Positions 35,499 through 43,720 of a stretch of 64,000 nt of DNA are shown here, in pieces. The notes under the pieces were generated by a model. It saw only the letters and a program-made list of their open reading frames with translations. It searched no databases and was not told the origin of the DNA. The stretch lies in assembly GCF_002940685.1 (NCBI RefSeq), contig NZ_PNFP01000019.1, positions 62,001 to 126,000 on the forward strand. Reading direction: 5' to 3'. The translations under genes were made by a program, and so were the position numbers. The stretch is from Ensifer adhaerens. GTDB taxonomy: Bacteria > Pseudomonadota > Alphaproteobacteria > Rhizobiales > Rhizobiaceae. The stretch's first letter is position 1. Each line of letters starts with the position of its first letter.

Positions 35499-36101
35499 GG
35501 TTTGTCGGCGAACTCGATCTCTCTCGTTGTACATCGAACTCGACCCGGCCAAGAGCAGCAGCAAGCCTGATCCGCGCTGAGGCCGAACGGACTTGGGGCA
35601 ATGGATCGACCGGTTCATTGGTATCTGAACATGAATCCGGAAGGCTGGCACAGAAATTTTGATGCGATGCGTGTATGGTGCCGGATCATTCTTGTCGCCA
35701 TCGGACGTTGTGCCCGTGCTCGTTTGACGAGCGGTCTGGTCTGTTTCTGCAATGGGGCGCGTGGGGTCCCCTGCCCACTCCGTAGAGGCTTGCCATTTCT
35801 CGACTGCATTCGGTGCACCCGGACTTACCATTAGGGAGCGCCAAGCAGGCATTCCGTCCGCCTTCCTTCTTCTTGGGGACAGGAGGCGGACGGGTAGCGA
35901 ACTCAGCATGGCTCACGTCATGCGCAAAGCGCGAACTGGTCTCGCGCCGCCGGGTTGATCGATTTTCTGGGCGGATCTTCTCTACAGTGGGTCGTCTGCT
36001 TGGTCCTAAGAGAAGCGCTAACTGGCGGTGCCGCGTGATGATCAGCGTCGAGGACTGAGCAAGCTATGGTTGAGCGACAGGATGTGTGTTGCTCGCTCCG
36101 G
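35499..36101. other. Non-coding region after repC
   Basis: About 600 bp with only short open frames that have no family resemblance or placed ribosome binding site. It separates repC from the palindrome pair and probably belongs to the replicon's 3' control or partition region. Confidence 0.45.
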
Positions 36102-36123
36102 AACCCTGACAGCTGTCAGGGTT
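36102..36123. other. Candidate partition site (parS-like palindrome), copy 1
   Basis: A perfect 22-bp palindrome with core CTGACAGCTGTCAG, flanked by AACC and GGTT. An identical element lies 137 bp to the right. Published repABC centromeres are about 16-bp palindromes with a central C.GC.G pattern bound by RepB. This core fits that centre but not the usual outer GTT/AAC. Location downstream of repC fits plasmids such as R. etli p42d. Confidence 0.6.
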
Positions 36124-36238
36124 TTTGATCCGGCTATGCCTGAAACGCGATGAAGGACTGCGCCTCATTTCGCATCGAGCAGGAGCCGCGCACGGAGGAT
36201 CAGCCCCTCCCCCCGTTCGCCGGAGGACGCCTCCCAGA

Positions 36239-36260
36239 AACCCTGACAGCTGTCAGGGTT
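36239..36260. other. Candidate partition site (parS-like palindrome), copy 2
   Basis: Second perfect copy of the 22-bp palindrome; here symmetry extends by one A/T pair on each side, to 24 bp. The sequence between the two copies is not repeated. Such palindromes might act as terminators, but no T-run beyond TTTT follows, and twin identical copies near repC favour a protein-binding site. Confidence 0.6.
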
Positions 36261-36895
36261 TTGGCTTATCCAATTCATCGATAACCGTGAACGTTCGAGT
36301 GTGCGGATGTTCCGCGCAAGAGGTCCGGCAAGTGGTGCCCTGTCGTGCGCAACGAGCTCACCCGTGCCACTCAAAGGCTTCCCCGTTATTCCCTGATTGC
36401 TGGCGAATGCTTGGTGCTCGAATGTTCGCCGGCTGACCAGGCCATTGCACTCGCTGAGTATACGTATCTCGTTCCAACTGATCATGGTAACGGCCCCGCA
36501 GCGAAGCGTGGGGACTCCATCACCGCGGCGGCATCCGCAGAACGCTATTTGACGTTTTCAACCCTCGCCGACGGGTGCCAGGCCACAACAGTCCATTGAC
36601 CTCCTCCAGTTTCTCGTGTGGCACGACCCGACGCCCATGTCTTTCGACGTGGTTGCCGGCCATACCCTCACTCGCCTCCTTGGTGCTGCGACCGCGGACG
36701 GGTTTCTTGGTGGCTGTGCTGGCCCTTGCCTTCTTGGGCTGCATGTCCGCCCTTTCGCGGAGCGCTTCGATCTGACCAACGACGTTTCGCGCTTCGGCCC
36801 CTTGCGCGGCTCGGTCTGCTCGCCTTCGAACTTGGCCTTGACCCGTTGAGCCAAGGCAGCCTCATGGCGATCATCGAATTTGCTCGCAATCGAGC
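36261..36895. other. Possibly eroded region without supportable gene
   Basis: Several overlapping short frames occur on both strands. On the minus strand between about 36890 and 36520, Lys/Arg-rich peptides in shifted frames (KGGHAAQEGKGQ, QPKKARASTATKKPVRGRS, VPHEKLEEVNGLLW) look like a small basic protein broken by frameshifts. I cannot assign a family. Confidence 0.3.
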
Positions 36896-37258
36896 TTACG
36901 CATCTTGGTTTTGATGATGTGTTCGGAGTTCGAGGATTTCGCCGCCGATCTTAGCGCATTCTTTGCCGAGCGCATCTCGCGCCAATTTGAGTGTCGTTGC
37001 GACGAGACCGCCTTCGCAAGCGCGGATCAGCACCGTGCGAGCCCGCCCGGGACAAGGCAGTCCCGCGACCGCTGCCGCATGAATCCTGTAAGACCCGTCG
37101 CGACCAAGTGCATAGGCCGCGGCTGCAACTCTCGCGGCCGGTGCCCAAAAATCGGGTTTATCGAAGCAGAAAAGGGCGTGGTCGCCGCATTCGCCAAGGG
37201 TCTCCGCGGCGACCTCGAACGTGGCTATCTCGTCTCGACGACGCAGGGGTGATCGCAC
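36896..37258 (-). CDS. Doubtful hypothetical protein (120 aa)
   Basis: A 120-codon frame with Ala-rich hydrophobic stretches (WAPAARVAAAAYALGRDG, YRIHAAAVAGLPCPG) and amphipathic helices (LVATTLKLARDALGKECAKIGGEILEL). It reads as protein-like but shows no known motif. A frame of 115 codons lies opposite it. It sits in a stretch that otherwise looks degraded, so it may be a remnant. Treat as hypothetical. Confidence 0.25.
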   Translation of the reverse strand: MRSPLRRRDEIATFEVAAETLGECGDHALFCFDKPDFWAPAARVAAAAYALGRDGSYRIHAAAVAGLPCPGRARTVLIRACEGGLVATTLKLARDALGKECAKIGGEILELRTHHQNQDA

Positions 37259-37334
37259 TTGGGGACTTTAACGAGGGTGGCTTCGACCGCAGAGGCGATC
37301 GCTGATGATCTGCCCGAAGGTTAGCGCGAGCGTT

Positions 37335-39185
37335 TCAGGACATCTGGCTTTTTGGCTGCGGATCCCATTCGGTAAGGAGATGGGCATCGACCTCGCAAAT
37401 GACGCCTTGTGGATCATAAGAGATGTTGACCGTGCCGTTCAATTCGGCCGCCAACAGGCTCTCGATCAGCCGGGAGCCAAATCCTCTGCGGGTCGGTTGT
37501 TTCACCAGGGGGCCTCCGGTTTCCTCCCATCGCAGGATCAGTCTGGCAGGAGACCCGGCTTCAAGCGTCCAGGTGATTGAGACGCGGCCCTTATCGACCG
37601 AAAGGGCGCCATACTTGGCTGCATTCGTGGCAAGTTCATGAAGTGCCAGGCAGATCGAGACGACCGCCCTTGGAGGAACCTGGATCGATGGGCCGGAGAC
37701 TTCGAAGCGGTCCGGTGAATAGGGTGAAATCGACTGTTCGACGATCGCCCGCAATTCGGCCTTCTCCCAGGTCCCGTGGATCAGAAGATCATGGGCGCGC
37801 GCCATCGAGGAGAGCCGCGCTTCAAACGAGCGCACGTCTGCGGCGTCCAGCTGGCCGTGGCCGAGCGTTTGTCGGGAGATGGCAAGCACGGTTGCAAATA
37901 GGTTCTTGACCCGATGGTTCAGTTCACCAACGAGAACGCTCTGGAGACGTTCTGCGTCTTTGCGCGCCGTGATGTCGTGTGCGAGCTTCGATGCCCCGAC
38001 GATCGCGCCGTAGGCGTCATAGATGGGCGAGACGCTGAGGAGCACATCGACGTTTCTGCCGTCCTTGTGACGCCTCACCGTTTCATAGGGTTCGACCTTT
38101 AGGCCGGCGTTGACCTGGCGCAAGATGGCAGGCTCCTCGCCCTGGCGGTCCTCAGGAACCAGCGCCAGGACGGATCGGCCCACCATCTCGTCGGCCGTGT
38201 ATCCGTAGAGCCGTTCGGCTCCGGCATTCCAACTCGTGATTTTCATGCCGAGGTCGATGCCAAGAATGGCATCGTTGGACGAAGCGATGATCGCAGCCAG
38301 TCGACGTTCGACGTCTTGTGCACGCTTGCGCTCGGTGATGTCGACAATGATCGCTGTGGCTTGCTGTTGACTGCCATGCTTGTCGCGAAGCGCCGAGACT
38401 GAGCTTGCTACCCAGACCAACGTGCCATCCTTTCGCATGAACCGGCTCTCCAACTCGAAACCCTGGCCGCTTTCAGCCAACATGTTGAACAGCCGGTCGC
38501 TCTCGGGGACGTCCCGGGGAAGGCAGATATCGCGCATTCGCATCGTCAGCAGCTCGCGCTCGCTATAGCCGACGATTTCGCAGAAGCGATCGTTGACGAG
38601 GAGAAAGCGGCCCGTCAGGTCCGTCTGGACGATCCCTGCAGCCGACTGCGAAAAAATCGCGCGCAGTCGCTCTTCGCTCGCCTGCAAGGCACCCTCGAAT
38701 TTCACGCGGTCCGTCGTTTCACTGACGATGCAAAGCACCCCCCGAACGCGGCGCTCTTCGTCGCGCACGGGGGAATAGGAGATGTCGAAGTGGACCGTTT
38801 CCGGGTAGCCGTGGCGTTCGATATAGAAGGGACGGTCCTTCGCAAACACCGTCTCTCCGTGGTCCAGAACGCTTCGAAGCAGGGGTTCCAGATCACTCCA
38901 CAGTTCACCCCAGTTCTCTCTGGCGGGACGTCCCAATGCGCGCGGGTGCTTGTCCCCGATCGTGGGTGCGTAGGCTTCGTTGTAGAGGGCGACGAATTCC
39001 TCGCCCCAGAACATCACGATCTGGGCGCGCGCAGGCAGCAGAATGTCCAATGCGGCGTTAAGACAGTGTGGCCAATTCTCTCTGGGGCCAAGGGGGCTGT
39101 CTTCCCAGTTGTAGGCTTCGATCAGGCGCTCGATAGCCCCAGCTGCTATGAAATCGTTGCTGCTTTTCAGGGCCAGACTCCTCAC
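37335..39185 (-). CDS. PAS-domain HWE-family sensor histidine kinase
   Basis: A cytoplasmic sensor kinase of 616 residues without membrane segments. Three PAS-like modules are visible: residues of about 20-155 (ending VRGVLCIVSETTDRV), 165-290 (SAAGIVQTDLTGRFLLVNDRFCEIVGYS to ATAIIVDITERK) and 295-415 (SSNDAILGIDLGMKITSWNAGAERLYGYTADEMVG to LAHDITARKDAERLQ). The phosphoacceptor box is LVGELNHRVKNLFATVLAIS, and the ATPase domain has ICLALHELATNAAKYGALS and GFGSRLIESLLAAELNG, typical of HWE/HisKA_2 kinases. Such kinases often serve light, redox or general-stress responses in Rhizobiales. The start is GTG at 39185 with a weak ribosome site. It is an orphan: no response regulator gene is adjacent. 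Confidence 0.92.
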   Translation of the reverse strand: MRSLALKSSNDFIAAGAIERLIEAYNWEDSPLGPRENWPHCLNAALDILLPARAQIVMFWGEEFVALYNEAYAPTIGDKHPRALGRPARENWGELWSDLEPLLRSVLDHGETVFAKDRPFYIERHGYPETVHFDISYSPVRDEERRVRGVLCIVSETTDRVKFEGALQASEERLRAIFSQSAAGIVQTDLTGRFLLVNDRFCEIVGYSERELLTMRMRDICLPRDVPESDRLFNMLAESGQGFELESRFMRKDGTLVWVASSVSALRDKHGSQQQATAIIVDITERKRAQDVERRLAAIIASSNDAILGIDLGMKITSWNAGAERLYGYTADEMVGRSVLALVPEDRQGEEPAILRQVNAGLKVEPYETVRRHKDGRNVDVLLSVSPIYDAYGAIVGASKLAHDITARKDAERLQSVLVGELNHRVKNLFATVLAISRQTLGHGQLDAADVRSFEARLSSMARAHDLLIHGTWEKAELRAIVEQSISPYSPDRFEVSGPSIQVPPRAVVSICLALHELATNAAKYGALSVDKGRVSITWTLEAGSPARLILRWEETGGPLVKQPTRRGFGSRLIESLLAAELNGTVNISYDPQGVICEVDAHLLTEWDPQPKSQMS

Positions 39186-39729
39186 CGACGTGCCTGAGCA
39201 CTTCAGCCTTTTCAGACGGATGGGTCAACACGCAAAGTGAGAGAGGACCTCGGCATTCCGCTTGAGCCGCTTGGGGAGATTTGCACGCGCAACGGGGCGG
39301 TCAATACCCCGTGCTTCGGGGAGGGAGATCGGGTTCGTCCCATAGCCGGGTTGAAGCGATGGAGCGACGCCAGATGATCAACCCCGCTGCGCTGTTTGCT
39401 TGCGTTCCGAGACGCTTGTCGTCGCCGCACCGTCTGTGTGACGAACGCGGACGGTGCGGCTGCATGGCCTCGTCGCTCGCCCGTTGTCTTGCTACGGCCA
39501 ACGCACATTGACGGGCGGGGGAGGGGAGGGCAGTGGCCGTAGGTCGCTGTCGGTATGAGCGCGCTGCTCATCCATAAGATCGGGGTCGCGCAAGCCTCCC
39601 ACTTCCGATCGACCCAGCATCGGATGCAATGCGGATAAGGAGCAATGCCCGATCGCGCAGGTCGATGGCGCTCGCTGGCGCAGCCCGCAGTCGGGAGAAT
39701 GGCGCCATGGCGCCCGGATAAAATCCGGC
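39186..39729. other. Intergenic region between sensor kinase and recombinase
   Basis: About 540 bp without a credible gene. It contains a perfect 14-bp palindrome GGCGCCATGGCGCC at 39701-39714, 16 bp after the recombinase stop, which may be a terminator stem (no T-run) or a protein site. It also includes the purine-rich tract ACGGGCGGGGGAGGGGAGGG near 39510. Confidence 0.4.
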
Positions 39730-40644
39730 TCAGCGGCGGATGAGGCCAAACCGGTGGGCTTCATCCAGCAGGTCTCGAACGGAGGAGGGCTGCCATTTTC
39801 TGCCGCCGCCTTTCGGCGGTTCTCCCATCAGGTCCAGTTCAGCGGCGATGCCGCGGAGCGACAGATCGGGATCGGCAATGGCGATCGCCGCCACCAGCTG
39901 CATCAGATGGTCCTCGGGGGCGCGTCGCGGGGACCGGGCCAGGAGATCTTTCTCCGCGCGCTTTTCGCGGACCAGGCGATGAACCGCGCGACGAAGGCGC
40001 TCGACCGTCCAGTCCTGGCCGCGGCGATTGAGGACGCGCACGACATTCTCCCAGCTGTGCTTGGGCCGGAGTTGCCGCACCATGGGCAGCCAGGTCTGCG
40101 ACGAGGAGAGAAGCTGATCGAGATAGAGTTTTTCGCGCGCCTTCGAAACCGCCGCAATCGCCTCCGGCCGTCGTTCCCTCAGGCCCGGGTTGCCAGGAAG
40201 CTTGCCGCGCGCCTTCGCTTCTCTGATGCCGGCCTTGGTGCGCTCGGCGAGCAGCGAACGCTCAAGCTGGGCGACCGCGCTCAGGACCTCAAGCGAAAAC
40301 ATGCCCTGCGGCGTCGAGGTGTCGATCGGATCGTGGATCGACCGGAAATGGACACCGCGCTTTTCGAGATCCTGGATCACCTGCAGCAAATGGCTTACGG
40401 ATCTCGCCAGCCGATCGAGGCGGACGACGACGAGGACGTCTCCCGCTGTGAGCTCGCTCAGCAATTTGTTCAGCACCGGGCGCGCGTGCGATGGCCCCGA
40501 ACCGTGCTCCTGATGGATGCGGTCGCAGCCGGCCCCCCGCAGCTCGTCGAGCTGGGTATCGTGGGCGTGATCATCGGTCGACACGCGCGCATAGCCAACC
40601 AGCCTTTGCTTAGGTTGGTCGTTAACTGGTTGTTGCTTCGCCAT
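39730..40644 (-). CDS. Serine recombinase (resolvase/invertase family) with C-terminal extension
   Basis: A site-specific serine recombinase of 304 residues. The catalytic domain has VGYARVSTDDHAHDTQLDEL (nucleophile Ser22), VLVVVRLDRLARSVSHLLQVIQDLEKRGVHFRSI and FSLEVLSAVAQLERSLLAERTKAGIREAKARGKLPG, the diagnostic resolvase core and E-helix. Instead of the usual short helix-turn-helix it continues for about 150 residues, ending LSLRGIAAELDLMGEPPKGGGRKWQPSSVRDLLDEAHRFGLIRR, the DNA-binding tail of longer resolvases. Such enzymes resolve plasmid multimers or move elements. It stands at the left edge of the defence-like island, so it may have been involved in acquiring it. No Tn3-type transposase is present. 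Confidence 0.92.
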   Translation of the reverse strand: MAKQQPVNDQPKQRLVGYARVSTDDHAHDTQLDELRGAGCDRIHQEHGSGPSHARPVLNKLLSELTAGDVLVVVRLDRLARSVSHLLQVIQDLEKRGVHFRSIHDPIDTSTPQGMFSLEVLSAVAQLERSLLAERTKAGIREAKARGKLPGNPGLRERRPEAIAAVSKAREKLYLDQLLSSSQTWLPMVRQLRPKHSWENVVRVLNRRGQDWTVERLRRAVHRLVREKRAEKDLLARSPRRAPEDHLMQLVAAIAIADPDLSLRGIAAELDLMGEPPKGGGRKWQPSSVRDLLDEAHRFGLIRR

Positions 40645-41689
40645 CGCGCTTTTGGACCACCCGCTTGGATATGATTTGCAAAGATTAAAAAATGCGCGAG
40701 AAATAGATATGTTGCAAGCGTGTTTTATGACGTAAACAGAAGCCCGTCAGGAGCAAAACGGAATCTCGGGCGACCAACTGACCATATGCGGTGAAGAAAT
40801 CGCTCCAGCGGGCTTCCCTGGGCAAAATTGTGCGACACGAGGGGCAGCAAACGACCGCCGTTTCATGGAAGCCGGAGATTGGAGAAACCAGCCGGGGAAA
40901 GGACGCTCGGGGTGGACCCAAGGATCGGGTCAGGCCATTCTATGTAGTAGGTGATTCTCCCGTGTCGATCCGTGGGATCGAAGCTTTATCCGCCCGGGCC
41001 TGATGACCACCGATACCTGATACCTATCGATAGCGATGAGGCGCAAAAATTGGTGTCCGGATGACGGAAGTATCAAGCTAAATGACTTCCGATTGAGAAA
41101 TTTATGATGTTAATCCACATGGTTAATGATCCGCTAAGGCGGTCAAGTGCGATTCAATGGCGGGTAACAGGGGTACACTTGTGGCTTTTGCTTTCCGACT
41201 TCAATCGAAGAGGTAAGATGAGAAAATGACGATCGATTTTGACCGAACGACTTCACGCCGAAGAGGGAGCGCGGTTCAAAGCGCGAGTGCATAGGGGAAA
41301 TTGCGCGGGAAGCGGCAGCCGACGTAGCGGTTTGTGTCGCGCTGTCACGCCCGATCTTCAGAATTTAGGCTCATCGATTATCGATGCTCGTAAAGTGCCT
41401 GAGTTGCGATTGATGTCCGATATTGCAATGGCCTGGCAAAAGTGGCTCGCTGAAATCGTCAACGGAAAAATGTACGCCGTTTAGCGTCTAAACCCAACGG
41501 ACATATGACAATTTTCGGTTTGAAACGGTATAGCAACTCCGAAATTGAACGATGTCGGCGGCGGTGCCTCCTTTTCGAGGACTTCGGTTTTGATGGGACC
41601 CGAGGAGCCCGACGTGCCTATTTCTGCGCCGACAGTGCAGGCAGCGATCCGGCCGTGTAAGCGAGGTCAGGCGGAAGCCAACGCATTGA
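40645..41689. other. About 1 kb without a supportable gene
   Basis: AT-richer than its surroundings. The first 150 bp, upstream of the recombinase, would hold its promoter and any resolution site; I see ATTAAAAAATGCGCG and TTGCAA elements but no clear dyad set. Further right, short open frames (for example 41226-41294 and 41239-41484) have no recognised product. It may be a junction of insertion events. Confidence 0.4.
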
Positions 41690-43081
41690 CTATAGCGATC
41701 GCCATGCGGAACGTTGCTGTTTAGCTCGTTGACGTTGCAATGACCGACGTTGTTGGCGGGTCATGCCTTCGAACGCAGGATCTGGGGGAAAGCTGCTCGC
41801 TCGTATAGCCGTCGCGTTCAACTCAAGGGGCGTTTGGATGACCTCGAAATTCTCGCGACCCAGGCGCAAGTCTTCGATCAATTCCGATGTCCACTCCTGC
41901 TGTGGATAGGCAACGAGATCCTCGGATTCGCCCTTATCGGAGATCGCCATGACCGCGATTCCGACGCAGAGTTTCAGGTCGCGATCGTCGTGCAATACAG
42001 CGAGGCAATATGTCTGCAGCATAGTTGCCCTGACGCGGCGATAATCCTCCTGGGCCATCGCGTCAGTGGCGGCGAGAACAAGAAAAACATAGGCAACCTT
42101 CTCGCCCGTCGCCCGATCCCGTGTAACGGCAATCCGGGCGATCCGAGCCAATTTCTGCGAATCGAGCGCCTCCCGCGCGCCGATGAGCGCCTCAGCAAGC
42201 ACGCGGCGCTGTACACGGTCCTCTCTCGCCATGATGCGCAGCGCACGTTCGGCGAGTTCAACGGTGGGATCAGTGTCCAGTATGCGGAATTGGGTGTCGT
42301 TCAGGACCCCGTGGGTGAAAAGACCTATCAGCCGGTCCCACTCATACGAAACACGGTTCGCAGCCCATCGCCGCTGATATTCGGGGGAGCGGATGAGGTA
42401 GGCATACTCCCCCTGCACGAATGCTATTGCCGTGTCAGAATCCGCGTTGGCACCCTTCACATCCGAGACCGCAGGGAACCGATGTTCCCCATTCGGCTCC
42501 ATCATCAACAGATAGTTGGCGACTAGCTCCGCTTCACTCGGCGAAAACAACAACCTTCCCGAGCGAATGAGGTTGGCCCGCGCGTTTAGGTATTTCGTAA
42601 AGTCAGTGATAGTATCGAATTCTGACATGACGATATCAAGCGTTGCCATGTTGAAGACATGAACGAACGGGCCATCAGGATCGACGTCGCCGATACAGAA
42701 CGGCCGATGATGTGGCAAGCCGAAGTCGACATGATCCTTCCCGCGCAGGTGCGGCATGATCATGAATGTGCCGTCCGGGTCATTGAAGTAGGCAGAGGCA
42801 GCTACCTCCGCGCCGCTCGCGACGCAGATTCCGTGGACACGCCTTCGTCCGATCGGAGGCAATTCGAGGGGGATCGGTTGCTGGCATTTGCCGTCCGCAA
42901 AGATTGCATGAGGATTTGATTTTAACCAAAGGTCAGCTTTGCGGATCTGATCGGCTGATTTTTCAATCGCGCGATTGTACCAACGCTTCCATGCGAGTTC
43001 GAAGGGGTCATCCGGCCACGTGTTGTGCTTGTCGCTGAACATAAGCACATCGTCACCGCAGACAATCAGAAGGTCACACAA
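41690..43081 (-). CDS. Large protein of unknown function, start codon apparently lost
   Basis: A 463-residue protein as counted from a TTG at 43081. Coding sequence continues in frame upstream to 43210, immediately after a TGA at 43213-43211. That upstream part reads KKATGLTPTEQHLAKLADDTFLDLWSWPNVFKKPGKELCDLLIV and looks like a genuine conserved N-terminus. No ATG or GTG occurs there, so the original start is missing or an unusual codon is used. Notable segments are CDLLIVCGDDVLMFSDKHN, AIEKSADQIRKADLWLKSNPHAIF and HGICVASGAEVAASAYF. The early CDLLIVxGDDVLxFSDK pattern is reminiscent of nuclease-like folds found in defence islands, but I cannot name a family. The C-terminus is basic (TRQQRRSLQRQRAKQQR). 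Neighbours suggest a defence or mobile-element role. Confidence 0.7.
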   Translation of the reverse strand: MCDLLIVCGDDVLMFSDKHNTWPDDPFELAWKRWYNRAIEKSADQIRKADLWLKSNPHAIFADGKCQQPIPLELPPIGRRRVHGICVASGAEVAASAYFNDPDGTFMIMPHLRGKDHVDFGLPHHRPFCIGDVDPDGPFVHVFNMATLDIVMSEFDTITDFTKYLNARANLIRSGRLLFSPSEAELVANYLLMMEPNGEHRFPAVSDVKGANADSDTAIAFVQGEYAYLIRSPEYQRRWAANRVSYEWDRLIGLFTHGVLNDTQFRILDTDPTVELAERALRIMAREDRVQRRVLAEALIGAREALDSQKLARIARIAVTRDRATGEKVAYVFLVLAATDAMAQEDYRRVRATMLQTYCLAVLHDDRDLKLCVGIAVMAISDKGESEDLVAYPQQEWTSELIEDLRLGRENFEVIQTPLELNATAIRASSFPPDPAFEGMTRQQRRSLQRQRAKQQRSAWRSL

Positions 43082-43210
43082 CTCCTTGCCCGGCTTCTTA
43101 AATACGTTGGGCCAGGACCAAAGATCCAGAAACGTATCATCGGCCAGTTTAGCTAGATGTTGTTCGGTGGGCGTGAGGCCTGTGGCTTTTTTGATCGGCG
43201 GAATGGGAAG

Positions 43211-43720
43211 TCACCCGAGAAATAAGCAGCGGAACCCGTATAAGATGAAGCACGTATTGCATACACGTTAGTGTTTAATCGATATGTTCCATCTTGAAAA
43301 GGAGGAAGGCTCCCGGGGAGAACGTTGCGATGTATGACCATTCTTTCCGAGCGCAAAGATGGCAGCTTACGTGCATCGGGTGCTGCCGCGATCGAAAGGG
43401 CGATTGCCGGGCAGGGCGCGGTGCGTGAAAACGACCCGCTGATCTTGGTGCGGCGGATTGTCGGCGAACTTGGCCGGCGTGAGATGACGAGGAGGGGGCG
43501 GTTTCGCGCGTGGGGTTCCTATGAGAAAGGAAGGAGCTCCTGACATCTATTCTCAATGGGCACCCCGAATCAAACGGATCTTAACGGATTTCGTGCGATC
43601 TCCGTTCGGTGACGCTGACGGTGTTTCGAAGCCGAGCCCAATGAGTGGCACAAGTGGAAATGACGTTGACGAGAAGATCCGCAGCGTGAGCACAAAGGGT
43701 TGAAGGAGGACTGAGGGCGC
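43211..43720. other. Region upstream of the restriction-methylation gene
   Basis: About 510 bp separates two divergent genes. It holds overlapping small plus-strand frames, 43325-43543 (72 codons) and 43521-43703 (60 codons, beginning MRKEGAPDIYSQWAPRIKRI). Codon use is plausible but neither has a convincing ribosome site or a known family. They may be remnants of a longer gene. AAGGAGGA at 43703-43710 may serve the next gene. Confidence 0.4.

Noticed and set aside
39701-39714. Perfect GGCGCCATGGCGCC palindrome
   Set aside because: Could be a terminator stem for the recombinase gene, but no T-run follows and short GC palindromes are expected by chance in GC-rich DNA. Kept only as a note in the intergenic entry.
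40645-41689. Small frames as toxin-antitoxin genes
   Set aside because: No paired frames with ribosome sites or toxin/antitoxin motifs.
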